A stretch of 64,000 nt of DNA from Streptomyces sp. SID13031 (GTDB lineage Bacteria > Actinomycetota > Actinomycetes > Propionibacteriales > Kribbellaceae): positions 124,001-188,000 of the forward strand of contig NZ_JAAGLV010000010.1 of assembly GCF_010548305.1 (NCBI RefSeq). Direction: 5' to 3'. This document shows, one piece after another, positions 36,499-47,238 of the stretch. Within the stretch, counting starts at the first letter, position 1, and each line of letters begins with the position of its first letter. The notes below the pieces were generated by a model. It saw only the letters and a list, made by a program, of their open reading frames with translations, did not search any database and was not told where the DNA came from. Both the position numbers and the translations under genes were made by a program.

Positions 36499-36995
36499 GG
36501 TGGCAGCACGACGGCGGGTTCGTGGCAGATGACGAGGCGGCGCGAGTCGATGTCGAGGTGGTGCACGGGTTCATCAATACGTCGTACTGGGCGTCCGGGC
36601 TGCCGCGTGAGGTGATGGTGAAGGCGATCGCCGGGTCGTTGAACATGGGCGTGTACGACGCTGCCGGCGCGCAGGTGGCATATGCGCGGGCGGTGACGGA
36701 TCGGGCGACGTTCGCGTGGATCGCGGATGTGTTCGTGCTGGAGTCGCATCGGGGGCACGGGCTCGGCAGGTTCGTCGTGTCGACACTGCTGGACCACCCG
36801 GAGCTGCAGGGCCTGCGGCGGATGATGCTGGCGACGGCGGACGCGCACGGGCTCTACCGGTCCTACGGCTTCAACGACCTCCCGGACCCGAGCCGCCTGC
36901 TGGTCATCCAGCGCGACATCGCAACGCTCTACGCCCCGAACAGCGCCACACCTGCTGCCACGGCTACATCCGCTGTGCCCGGTAGTCGCTCGTGA
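36495..36995 (+). CDS. GNAT-family N-acetyltransferase
   Basis: A 166-residue GNAT protein with the acetyl-CoA loop [17 protein letters not shown] and the C-terminal [15 protein letters not shown]. It resembles small GNAT proteins that acetylate amines or antibiotics, but no acceptor is indicated. ATG 36495 lies inside the tsaD stop, and its own stop overlaps the GTG of the following hydrolase. It is thus in one translationally coupled string with the t6A genes, without an evident link to that pathway. The last 20 residues are low-complexity Ala/Thr/Ser. Confidence 0.82.
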   Translation: MRWQHDGGFVADDEAARVDVEVVHGFINTSYWASGLPREVMVKAIAGSLNMGVYDAAGAQVAYARAVTDRATFAWIADVFVLESHRGHGLGRFVVSTLLDHPELQGLRRMMLATADAHGLYRSYGFNDLPDPSRLLVIQRDIATLYAPNSATPAATATSAVPGSRS

Positions 36996-37735
36996 GTTCG
37001 GGGGTGTCCTCGGTAGTTCCCCGGATCGACTTACTGGTGGCGCCGCGCGACGCGAGTGAGCTGGTGTTGCTTGCCCATGGCGGCCAAGAGGAATCGCTCG
37101 CCCCCGCAGGCGCCTGGCGGGCCGCGATCCTTCGCATGTGGCCGTTCGTGCCGGCCGCCCGCGCTGGTGCTCCAGCGGCGGCAGTCGGCCTGATGCGCTA
37201 TCGGTACCGCGGCTGGAATGCCGCTGCAGATCCCGTGACAGACCTGCACACAGTTCTCGACCGCCTGCCCCCACGGATCACCCGCGTACTCCTGATCGGC
37301 CACTCAATGGGCGGCCGCGCCATCGTTGCCGCTGGCAACCACCCGCTGGTTGATGGCGCACTGGCTCTAGCGCCTTGGCTGCCGGACGGCGAACCGCTGA
37401 CACAGTTGCGCGGCCCGGTGGTGTTCGCGCATGGCACGGCCGACCAGGTCACCAACCCGGCCCAGACGGCCGCATACGCCAAACGCTTGCGCGCTTCCGG
37501 CGTACCGGTCGCTCTGCTGTCGGTCGCCGGCGACGACCACACGATGCTCCGCCGCAGCCCCGACTGGAACGCCCTGGTACGCGACTTCACGGCCGGTACG
37601 ACGTACGACCTGAGCCTCGACTCCGACGAGACCGAGCAACTGCCCCGGTCGACGCGCCCCGGCACTACCCTGCGCGGCGTACTCGACATCGCCAGGGCCC
37701 GACTCAGGTACCGCATCCTGCGCCACGGCTTTTAA
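36992..37735 (+). CDS. Alpha/beta hydrolase (dienelactone hydrolase-like)
   Basis: A 247-residue protein starting at GTG 36992 in the preceding stop. It shows LVLLAHGGQEES (oxyanion region), the nucleophile elbow LIGHSMGGRAIV, HGTADQVTNPAQT (Asp) and AGDDHTMLRR (His), which together make a full triad. The C-terminal 40 residues are an Arg-rich extension. It is the final gene of the alr-tsa operon. Probably a small esterase; substrate unknown. Confidence 0.8.
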   Translation: MSSGVSSVVPRIDLLVAPRDASELVLLAHGGQEESLAPAGAWRAAILRMWPFVPAARAGAPAAAVGLMRYRYRGWNAAADPVTDLHTVLDRLPPRITRVLLIGHSMGGRAIVAAGNHPLVDGALALAPWLPDGEPLTQLRGPVVFAHGTADQVTNPAQTAAYAKRLRASGVPVALLSVAGDDHTMLRRSPDWNALVRDFTAGTTYDLSLDSDETEQLPRSTRPGTTLRGVLDIARARLRYRILRHGF

Positions 37736-37809
37736 CGCTTCGCCCGCCGGCGACTCCTATCTGTCGAGGGCTGTCAGCGGGGCGGTCCGGAGGTGGACGG
37801 GAGGAGCCG

Positions 37810-37926
37810 ATGAGTCTCCTGATCGCGGGTGTCGTCGCGGGGTTGATCAATCTGCTCGCGTTGTGGGTACGCGAGCGGCATCGGCAGCGGAGGATCCTTC
37901 AGATCGTGCCGCGGTTGCCGAGGTGA
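37810..37926 (+). CDS. Small single-span membrane protein (38 residues)
   Basis: A short ORF with a textbook ribosome site, GGGAGGAG, ending 3 bases before the ATG. The protein begins MSLLIAGVVAGLINLLALWV, a likely membrane span, followed by a strongly basic tail (RERHRQRR, then a few more hydrophobic residues and a final Arg). It sits alone between the hydrolase and a secreted-protein gene. A positively charged tail after a single span suggests an inside tail and possible binding to another membrane protein or to nucleic acid. No family recognised. Confidence 0.5.
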   Translation: MSLLIAGVVAGLINLLALWVRERHRQRRILQIVPRLPR

Positions 37927-38105
37927 TCCTCAGGAACGGCATGGGGAGGGTGCAGAGGCTGCTGATGAGCAGGATGCGGGTGGGCCGGTTCGATCCGCCG
38001 GGCGGTGGTCCCGCCTGACCTGCCGCGTCCTGCGCTGTGGACCGTGACCCCGCTAATCTGCGGGCAGGGTGGCCGCGGGGTGCGGTCTTGGGTAGGGGAG
38101 GCGTC

Positions 38106-38798
38106 ATGCGGTTCAAGGTGTTGCTGGCCGGGGTGGGGCTTGTTGCGGGTGGACTGGTGGTTGGGGTGGAGCCTGCGCAAGCCGGTTCGGACTCGGCGGT
38201 TGGTCGGTCCGCGGTGACGTGTTCGCTCAAGATGCCGGCCAAGTTGGTCATGCGCGACCCGGAGACGTTCGTCCAGGTCGGGTGGAACAGCGGCTGCCCC
38301 ACGGGCGTGTGGTTCCAGGCGACCTTCCAGACCGAGAGCCCCCACGCCGGGCCGCTCATCCAGGGGTGCCGGGAGACAGGTTGCCCGATTCACGTGCGTT
38401 TCACAGAGGTCGGGGTCACGACGAAGTGGCAGCCGCAGGGTCCGGTCCGCGATCAGCACGGCCGGAAGGTCGCTGAGCTGCTACCCGCGCAGTCGGTGAC
38501 CAAGTACGCGTCGACCGCGGCGCTGTCGGGCACGCGGAAGGGTACGAGGACGACGCTGGTGGCGACGGCCGCCTACTACAGCGCGAAGAGCAACCGGTTC
38601 GTCCGCTCGCACAACCGTCTGCTGCTGCAGTACCAGGATCTGGGCACCTCGACCTGGAAGAACCTGACCTACGTCACGCCCGGTACCAGCGGCCAGGCGA
38701 CCTACACCCTCATCACCAACCGGAGCCGGCGTTACCGCGTCTTCGTCCCGTCGACGAACTCGGTCTGGTACGCCTACAGCGCCCCCATCACCCGCTGA
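38106..38798 (+). CDS. Secreted protein of unknown function
   Basis: A 230-residue exported protein. GGGGAGG precedes the ATG; the signal peptide (MRFKVLLAGVGLVAGGLVVG, then a cleavage region ending in AQA) is clear. The mature protein has four Cys (TCSL, SGCPTG, QGCRETGCPI) that could form two disulfides. The C-terminal half, with TTLVATAAYYSAKSNRFV, LQYQDLGTSTWKNLTYV and ATYTLITNRSRRYRVF, reads as beta-sandwich and resembles repeats found in actinobacterial surface proteins. No enzyme motif. Its stop lies in a 15-bp tandem repeat that provides three in-frame TGA codons. Confidence 0.72.
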   Translation: MRFKVLLAGVGLVAGGLVVGVEPAQAGSDSAVGRSAVTCSLKMPAKLVMRDPETFVQVGWNSGCPTGVWFQATFQTESPHAGPLIQGCRETGCPIHVRFTEVGVTTKWQPQGPVRDQHGRKVAELLPAQSVTKYASTAALSGTRKGTRTTLVATAAYYSAKSNRFVRSHNRLLLQYQDLGTSTWKNLTYVTPGTSGQATYTLITNRSRRYRVFVPSTNSVWYAYSAPITR

Positions 38799-38831
38799 CA
38801 GCTCCCCTGCTGACAGCTCGCCCGCTGACAG
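38794..38831 (+). repeat. 15-bp tandem repeat carrying repeated stop codons
   Basis: GCTGACAG occurs at 38794, 38809 and 38824, exactly 15 bases apart; the first two units share GCTGACAGCTC. Because the period is a multiple of 3, TGA recurs in the same frame three times at the end of the secreted-protein gene. The remaining stretch to 39111 contains no gene that I can support. Confidence 0.6.
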
Positions 38832-39111
38832 GGAAGCGCAGCGGGGTAGACAGAAAGCTGTGGACCAAGGTGCGCCGCTAGGTCCCCAGTAGCGGCCAGC
38901 GGTAGGCCGGTTCTGGGGATCAGCCTGCCCGGCCGAGGTGAACATCCTCCTTCGTCCGCATGACGCTGAGTTGACGACTGACGACTACGGGTTTAGTGGC
39001 GGGCTCCTGTCCGGGGTAGCGGCAACGGACGCAGCACCTCGTCCGTCGGCGAGCCGGTCAGGAGCCCGCTCGTGTGATCGATCATATGTTCGAATCTAGC
39101 GCGAGCGCAAG

Positions 39112-40290
39112 TCAGGAATTGCCGGGCGTGGTGACTCGCCGGCAGGAGTAAGCGACCGCGTCCCGGCCGATCCGGGTGACGATCAGCGTGGCGCTCGCCG
39201 AGCCCTTGGGGGCCAGCTTCTTGCGTAGTACGGCGGGGTCGAAGTCCACTCCGCGCTTCTTGATCTCCAGCGTCCCGATGCCCTGCGCCCGCACCCAGGA
39301 CCGCAGCGCTTTCTCCTTGTAGGGAAGCTCTTCGACCACCTCGTACGTCGAAGCCAGCGGCGTCGCCACCAGCGCATCCGAGCTCACATACGCGATCCGT
39401 AGATCCAGGAGCCACCCGTTGACTGCCTCGGCGACCGCTGTGACCAGCCCGGCCCTGACGACCGCTCCGTCCGGCTCGTAGATGTACTGCCCGACAGGAG
39501 CGCTCTCGGCCTCGGGTGCTGACGTCACCGTCGCGCCACCGGGCAGGAGGGTCGCGCGGCGCGTAGTACCGGCGTAGAGCTTGCCGGACCAGAGTGCTGC
39601 CTCTTTGACCTCACCTGCGTCGCTGACCCACTCCGCCTCGACGTCATCCGGCACGGCCTCGTGCGGGATGCCCGGCGCCACCTTCACGCACGCAGTGCCC
39701 GTCAGCAGTTCGGTGATGAAGGACCAGGGCGGCGAGTAGGCGTTGTGGTCGAACACCCGCTTCCCGTCCGCTCGCCGCGCCGGATCAGCAAAGACCACCT
39801 CGTACTGCGAAACGTCCTGCGCCTCAGCGTCACCCACCAGGACCTTCCCGGGCAGTCCTAGCGCCGCAAGGTTGGCCTGGGCTACAGCGGCAGTCGCTGG
39901 ATCCCGCTCGACTCCGGTGACTCGCAGGCCGGCCCGTGCTGCGCTGATCAGGTCGCCGCCGATCCCGCAGCCGAGGTCGACCACGGTGGCGCCGGGGAGA
40001 GCCCCGGCGATCCGTGCGGCCCGGTGCACCCCGACAGTGGTCCGAGTCGCCTGCTCCAGCCCGTCAGGCGTGAAGTACATCCGCACCGCGTCGTCTGCGC
40101 CGAACTTGGCCACCGCCCGGTGCCGCAGCGAAGCCTGCGTGACCGCAGCGGTGACCACGGCAGCGTCGTACCGGCGTCTGAGCTTCTCGACCAGACGTAG
40201 CTCGCCGCCTGGGGTGAAACCGGCGCAGGCCTCGGCCAAGACGATGGCCCCGGCCGGCGCCAGCAACAGCGAGATCGAGTCAGGTGTCAC
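39112..40290 (-). CDS. Class I SAM-dependent methyltransferase with THUMP-like domain
   Basis: A 392-residue protein starting at GTG 40288-40290. Residues about 90-200 form the Rossmann domain: VVDLGCGIGGDLISAA (SAM loop), VTGVERDPATAA (acidic loop end) and FADPARRADGKRVFD, whose DPARR resembles the DPP(R/Y) of nucleic-acid methyltransferases. The C-terminus (from about 300) is THUMP-like with KKRGVDFDPAVLRKKL. Such proteins are predicted to modify RNA or DNA bases, but no substrate is established to my knowledge. It may share a transcript with the upstream peptidoglycan-binding gene, 22 bases away. Confidence 0.82.
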   Translation of the reverse strand: MTPDSISLLLAPAGAIVLAEACAGFTPGGELRLVEKLRRRYDAAVVTAAVTQASLRHRAVAKFGADDAVRMYFTPDGLEQATRTTVGVHRAARIAGALPGATVVDLGCGIGGDLISAARAGLRVTGVERDPATAAVAQANLAALGLPGKVLVGDAEAQDVSQYEVVFADPARRADGKRVFDHNAYSPPWSFITELLTGTACVKVAPGIPHEAVPDDVEAEWVSDAGEVKEAALWSGKLYAGTTRRATLLPGGATVTSAPEAESAPVGQYIYEPDGAVVRAGLVTAVAEAVNGWLLDLRIAYVSSDALVATPLASTYEVVEELPYKEKALRSWVRAQGIGTLEIKKRGVDFDPAVLRKKLAPKGSASATLIVTRIGRDAVAYSCRRVTTPGNS

Positions 40291-40312
40291 CCGGCACAGT
40301 CTGCCCCGCCGG

Positions 40313-40921
40313 TCAGAGGGGACTGGAGCAGGCCTTGCTCCAGCTGTTGGTCTTGCTGTAGTACAGCCGCCAGTTCATCGCCGAACGCGTCTTGGGGCCG
40401 TAGATGCCGTCAGCGGCCAGCTTGTGGCGCCTCTGGACCGCCTTGATCACTCCGAGGGTGTTGCTGCCGTAGACGCCGTCCACAGTGAGCTTGTAGCCGT
40501 AGCAGTAGTTCAGGTTGCGCTGGAGGGTCCGGATGGCGGTGTCCGGGTCGCCTCTGCGAGACGTGGTCCGGTACGGGTCGTCGCCGTACATGAGGTTGCA
40601 GGTGGTGCTCGTGCTGTTCCACACCGACGGCAGTGGGATGCCCCAGCCGGTCTTGCCGATGGGGACCAGCCGGGCGTACAGGCACTGCGGTGTCGCGGCC
40701 GCAGCCTGTGCAGCCGTCCGCAGGCTCTCAGCGCTCGCGTCCTTGACCTGTACTGCGGGCGCGGCGCCGCCTGGGGCCGCGTTGCCGGGGCGGGCGGAGG
40801 AAGAGTGGTGCGCGCCGTTGGCCGCGAGGCCGGCGACGGCGAACGGGCTGATCACGAGGACCGCGATCACCACCGCCTTGCGGGGAGTCAGCTTCGGCAA
40901 CGACGGGAGCTGGAGCGCCAT
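40313..40921 (-). CDS. Membrane-anchored peptidoglycan-binding domain protein
   Basis: A 202-residue protein starting at ATG 40919-40921, where GAGGAGAG is the ribosome site; the longer frame upstream is unsupported. An N-terminal hydrophobic segment (residues 13-33, KAVVIAVLVISPFAVAGLAA) is a signal anchor. The C-terminal PG_binding_1 domain has two LQ/VQ half-motifs: TAIRTLQRNLNYCYGYKLTV and VIKAVQRRHKLAADGIYGPK, each with the D-G-x-Y/F-G-x-x-T pattern. Cys residues in ATPQCL, TTCNLM, NYCYG and SKACSS suggest disulfides outside the membrane. No catalytic domain, so it probably tethers to the cell wall. Confidence 0.8.
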   Translation of the reverse strand: MALQLPSLPKLTPRKAVVIAVLVISPFAVAGLAANGAHHSSSARPGNAAPGGAAPAVQVKDASAESLRTAAQAAAATPQCLYARLVPIGKTGWGIPLPSVWNSTSTTCNLMYGDDPYRTTSRRGDPDTAIRTLQRNLNYCYGYKLTVDGVYGSNTLGVIKAVQRRHKLAADGIYGPKTRSAMNWRLYYSKTNSWSKACSSPL

Positions 40922-41070
40922 GGTTCTCTCCTCGAGCAGTCGATCCCCGGGGCGGCCGGGAAGCCTACAAAGACGACGGTCCCACGACCAAGTGGGGTTC
41001 GCACAGGCCTCGGTGGCGGAAAGCGTCCAGGCGGACACGTCCCGTGTCAGCGTTCGCCGGTGGCGAGAAT

Positions 41071-41097
41071 CTGGCACTCGAGTTGACCGAGTGCTAA
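41071..41097. promoter_or_regulatory. CIRCE element 1 (HrcA operator)
   Basis: CTGGCACTC, nine bases, GAGTGCTAA. This matches the CIRCE consensus (TTAGCACTC-N9-GAGTGCTAA) with mismatches only in the first three bases of the left arm. The -35 box of the groES promoter lies in its spacer, so HrcA bound here would block RNA polymerase. Confidence 0.9.
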
Positions 41098-41111
41098 TCG
41101 CGGCCTAGATT
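41083..41111 (+). promoter_or_regulatory. Promoter of groES-groEL
   Basis: TTGACC (41083-41088) and TAGATT (41106-41111) with a 17-base spacer form a strong housekeeping promoter. The -35 falls within CIRCE 1 and the predicted start site near 41118 within CIRCE 2. Confidence 0.8.
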
Positions 41112-41116
41112 CGGTG

Positions 41117-41143
41117 TTGGCACTCTCCACTCGAGGGTGCCAG
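41117..41143. promoter_or_regulatory. CIRCE element 2 (HrcA operator)
   Basis: TTGGCACTC, nine bases, GGGTGCCAG. A second, less perfect CIRCE lies 46 bases after the first and covers the predicted transcription start. Confidence 0.82.
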
Positions 41144-41237
41144 CGGCCCGGCCTCTGATCCCCGCGACGGCAGAGGTGAACGGCCGCTTGCAGCACCCTG
41201 AGAGCACACCAAAGAACTCGACCGTGGAGGTCAGCAA

Positions 41238-41534
41238 GTGTCGGTCACGATCAAGCCGCTCGAGGACCGTATCCTCGTTGCGCCGCTCGAAGCCGAGCAG
41301 ACCACGAAGTCCGGCCTGGTGATCCCGGACACCGCCAAGGAGAAGCCGCAGGAGGGCGAGGTCCTCGCTGTGGGCCCCGGCCGTATCGACGACAACGGCA
41401 ACCGCGTCCCGCTGGACGTAGCCGTCGGCGACAAGGTCATCTACTCCAAGTACGGCGGCACCGAGGTCAAGTACGACGACCAGGACTACCTGATCCTGGG
41501 CGCCCGCGACATCCTCGCAATCGTCACCAAGTGA
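41238..41534 (+). CDS. groES: Co-chaperonin GroES
   Basis: A 98-residue co-chaperonin, the normal length. GTG 41238 is preceded by GGAGGT at 8 bases. It has [20 protein letters not shown] (N-terminal strand), the mobile loop [17 protein letters not shown] that contacts GroEL, and the Gly/Asp roof segment. It caps the GroEL cage during folding. First gene of the groESL operon, with a 95-base untranslated leader after the CIRCE sites. Confidence 0.97.
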   Translation: MSVTIKPLEDRILVAPLEAEQTTKSGLVIPDTAKEKPQEGEVLAVGPGRIDDNGNRVPLDVAVGDKVIYSKYGGTEVKYDDQDYLILGARDILAIVTK

Positions 41535-41626
41535 CGATCGCTCGCAGTCTCTGATTGATACCGCTCCGGTGCCGGCTTCCGGTGCCGGGGCGGAATCGGT
41601 TCAGGGACCGCGAGCCTCATTGTTGA

Positions 41627-43270
<1,644 letters not shown>

Positions 43271-43297
43271 TTCTTCGTACTGCGCACCACCCGAACC

Positions 43298-43325
43298 GCC
43301 CGGCTGGTCCTCGGACCAGCCGGGC
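43298..43325 (+). terminator. Rho-independent-type terminator of groESL
   Basis: GCCCGGCTGGTCC pairs exactly with GGACCAGCCGGGC across a tiny loop. GAAC and GTTC extend the stem at the base, and TCTTTCT follows. It is 28 bases after the groEL stop. The remaining 210 bases up to the sigma-factor gene show no other gene. Confidence 0.85.
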
Positions 43326-43535
43326 AGTTCTCTTTCTGCGCTGGCGCCGGGCTGGCGATCCGCCGATCCAACTGCCCCGAGACCAGATAGGCGGCGGGTG
43401 TCGTGCCGGCCTCGTGGTGGCGATCACTGTTCGTAGTGAAAAAAGCTCGGTTATCACCTATTGCCACTAGGCAAAGGGGGGTGGGGGCCGTATTCTCTTG
43501 CAGGCTGAGAGGTCCGTGAACGAGGGGGGCGAGGG

Positions 43536-44156
43536 GTGGCTGAGGTCCGAGTGCCGCACACCCACGATCGCGTTGAACTCCGTGATCTCGCCGCTTCGGC
43601 GGCTGCAGGTGACCGGAACGCACTGAACGATTTGCTCACCCGGGTCCGCGCCGTCGCCCACCGCTATGTGCGGTCGAGGTTGTGGACGTACCCTGGCGGC
43701 GCCGACATGGTCGATGACGTCGCCCAGGAAGTATGTGTCGCGGTGTTCGGCGCGTTGGGCCGGTACCGGGACGAGGGGAGGCCGTTCGAGGCCTTCGTCT
43801 ACGGCATCGCGGCTCGCAAGGTCGCCGATGCCCAGCGTGCGTTCGCGGTGGCAGACTTGTCGACGCCGGATCTTCCGGACGGGGCGGACGAGTCGCCGAC
43901 GCCGGAGGAGCACGCGGTCAGACATTCAGAGGTCCAGCACATCGTGGGGTTGCTGGACAGATTGCCGGAGAAGCTGCGGGAGATCCTGCGGCTCCGGGTG
44001 GTAGCGGGGATGTCAGCCGAGGAGACCGGCCGGGCACTGGGGATGACACCGGGGGCGGTGAGGGTCGCACAGCATCGGGCGTTGAACACGCTCAGGGGGT
44101 TTGTGGGGCATGAGGCACAGTCGGAACGAGGGGCAGGGGAGGAGCGACATGGCTGA
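43536..44156 (+). CDS. sigD: Sigma-70 family RNA polymerase sigma factor, SigD/ShbA type
   Basis: A 206-residue group 4-like sigma factor. Region 2 covers about residues 25-100 (RVRAVAHRYVRSRLWTYPGG, DDVAQEVCVAVFGAL) and region 4 about 135-190 (LDRLPEKLREILRLRVVAG, then GMSAEETGRALGMTPGAVRV as helix-turn-helix). Position between groEL and the anti-sigma/guaB genes matches sigD of Mycobacterium and shbA of Streptomyces, where ShbA directs the main sigma gene hrdB. GTG 43536 is preceded by a G-rich run (GAGGGG); an upstream start is possible. It overlaps the anti-sigma gene by 8 bases. Confidence 0.85.
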   Translation: MAEVRVPHTHDRVELRDLAASAAAGDRNALNDLLTRVRAVAHRYVRSRLWTYPGGADMVDDVAQEVCVAVFGALGRYRDEGRPFEAFVYGIAARKVADAQRAFAVADLSTPDLPDGADESPTPEEHAVRHSEVQHIVGLLDRLPEKLREILRLRVVAGMSAEETGRALGMTPGAVRVAQHRALNTLRGFVGHEAQSERGAGEERHG

Positions 44157-45540
44157 CCGTTTTGATCTAGACGCGATTGAAGCCGATGACGCGCTGCTCG
44201 ACCTGCTCGCAGCCGGTGGGGAGTCCGCCTGGGCGGCCGGCGAGCACGACCCGGTCCTGATGATGCTGGCCGAGCTGCGGCTGGCGGTGGAGGTCGAGGA
44301 CGAGCTCCCGGTGGAGACGATCGACGACCCGGAGAGCTTCCTGGCGCGCTGCGCCGCGCTCAACCCGGTCACGGATCCGTTCGCCCGCAAGCTCGCGGCC
44401 CGCAGCCTGGCGCTCGGCGTCGCCGCGGTGGCCGCGCTGTCGGTCTCCGGGGTGGCCGCGGCCGTCACGGGTAACCCGCTCTCGCCGTACGAGAAGGTGA
44501 TCGAGAAGATCGCCGACGGTCTGCGGCCGGAGACGAGCCTGCCGAAGGAACAACTCGACGGCCTGCCGGCGTTCGACAAGACCAAGATCGTCAAGGTCGG
44601 CAAGGACTACCAGGCGACGCAGCAGCGGAACGCGGAGAAGGCGAAGGAGCCCACGAGTGGCGGCGTCGACACGCCGCCCGCCTCCAACCTGCTGCCCCCG
44701 CTGGCCCGGCCGGCCCCACTGCCGCAGACCGACCAGCAACTGCAGATCGAGACGCAGGCCGTCGCCCCGGTAGTACCGGAGCAGCCGGCCCCGGTTGTCC
44801 CGCCGCCGAGCGAGCCGACCACGCAGCCGACCGAGCCTGGCCCGACCGGCGAGCCGACTGCGCCGCCGACCGGCGAGCCGACCCAAGAGCCGACTGCGCC
44901 GCCGTCCAGCGAGCCGACCCAAGAGCCGACCGCGCCGCCGTCCAGCGAGCCGACCCAAGAGCCGACCGCGCCGACGACGACGCCGGCTCCGGGTGGTGGC
45001 GACAACGGTTCGACCGGCAACCCGGGCGAGGGACCGACCGATGCACCGACCCCGCCGGTCACCGAGCCGACCAAGCTGCCGACCACGGTGCCCAGCACGG
45101 GCGACGGTGGCGAGACCAGTACCGGGACCGAGAACGGCGGGGACGAGACCACGCCGGTGGTCCCGCCGAAGACCGACGAGCCCAGTCCTGACCTGCCCGG
45201 TGACCAGACCGGTGACGAGGGCAACCAGGGCACCGACAACCCGATCTCCGAGGTGCTGGGGAGCGTCGTACCAGTACTACCGACGCCGACCGGTGCCCCG
45301 ATCGAGGAGCCGGTGCGCCTGGAGCAGTACTTCGGCAAGGGGTTCACCGACAACGGCAAGCACTCCAGCGGCAAGCCCGCGCTGGGCTGGGCCAAGTCGC
45401 AGTACGCCAAGGGCAAGCACTCCACCGGTCAGTACGCCGAGGGCAAGCACGCGGCGACCAACCGCGCCCACGGCTCGATGGCCCCGGTCACCATCCGCCA
45501 GATCCTGGGAGTGCTGAACACCCCGATGTCCGACCGCTGA
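44149..45540 (+). CDS. RsdA-like anti-sigma-D factor with a long extracytoplasmic Pro/Thr/Glu repeat domain
   Basis: A 463-residue membrane protein; GGGGAGGAG lies before ATG 44149. Residues 1-80 are acidic, with DALLDLLAAGGESAW as the likely sigma-binding helix (RsdA type). A transmembrane span follows (ARSLALGVAAVAALSVSGVA), then an outside domain with Pro/Thr/Glu-rich repeats and a basic C-terminus with GKHS-type repeats (DNGKHSSGKP, YAKGKHSTGQYAEGKHA). Overlap with the sigma gene and the position before guaB support an anti-sigma role. The outside domain probably spans the cell wall and senses or anchors. Function is inferred from position and N-terminal pattern. Confidence 0.75.
   Translation: MADRFDLDAIEADDALLDLLAAGGESAWAAGEHDPVLMMLAELRLAVEVEDELPVETIDDPESFLARCAALNPVTDPFARKLAARSLALGVAAVAALSVSGVAAAVTGNPLSPYEKVIEKIADGLRPETSLPKEQLDGLPAFDKTKIVKVGKDYQATQQRNAEKAKEPTSGGVDTPPASNLLPPLARPAPLPQTDQQLQIETQAVAPVVPEQPAPVVPPPSEPTTQPTEPGPTGEPTAPPTGEPTQEPTAPPSSEPTQEPTAPPSSEPTQEPTAPTTTPAPGGGDNGSTGNPGEGPTDAPTPPVTEPTKLPTTVPSTGDGGETSTGTENGGDETTPVVPPKTDEPSPDLPGDQTGDEGNQGTDNPISEVLGSVVPVLPTPTGAPIEEPVRLEQYFGKGFTDNGKHSSGKPALGWAKSQYAKGKHSTGQYAEGKHAATNRAHGSMAPVTIRQILGVLNTPMSDR
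44875..44979 (+). repeat. 36-bp tandem repeat in the anti-sigma gene
   Basis: A 36-bp unit beginning GAGCCGACCCAAGAGCCGAC starts at 44875, 44911 and 44947 (third copy incomplete), encoding SEPTQEPTAPPS-type 12-residue repeats. A shorter related unit precedes it at 44851. The copy number probably varies between strains. Confidence 0.8.
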
Positions 45541-45570
45541 CCGCCTCGCTGCCTCCGGCAGCATGGCGGT
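45540..45570 (+). terminator. Hairpin terminator after the anti-sigma gene
   Basis: ACCGCC-TC-GCTGCC, loop TCC, GGCAGC-AT-GGCGGT: two 6-bp stems separated by a 2x2 internal loop, starting at the last base of the stop codon and followed by TT. It should separate the sigma/anti-sigma transcript from guaB. Confidence 0.7.
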
Positions 45571-45646
45571 TTAGCGGGTCCGGAGCGGTCTTCTCCGGTG
45601 GGCTGTGGGTAGGGGCTGTGGAGGACCGATTCGGGGCGTCGGGTAG

Positions 45647-47212
<1,566 letters not shown>

Positions 47213-47238
47213 GCACCGCCTAGCAAAGGGAACCCCAG

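Noticed and set aside
44851-44979. Tandem repeats as a CRISPR array
   Set aside because: The units are contiguous without unique spacers and encode a Pro/Thr/Glu protein repeat.
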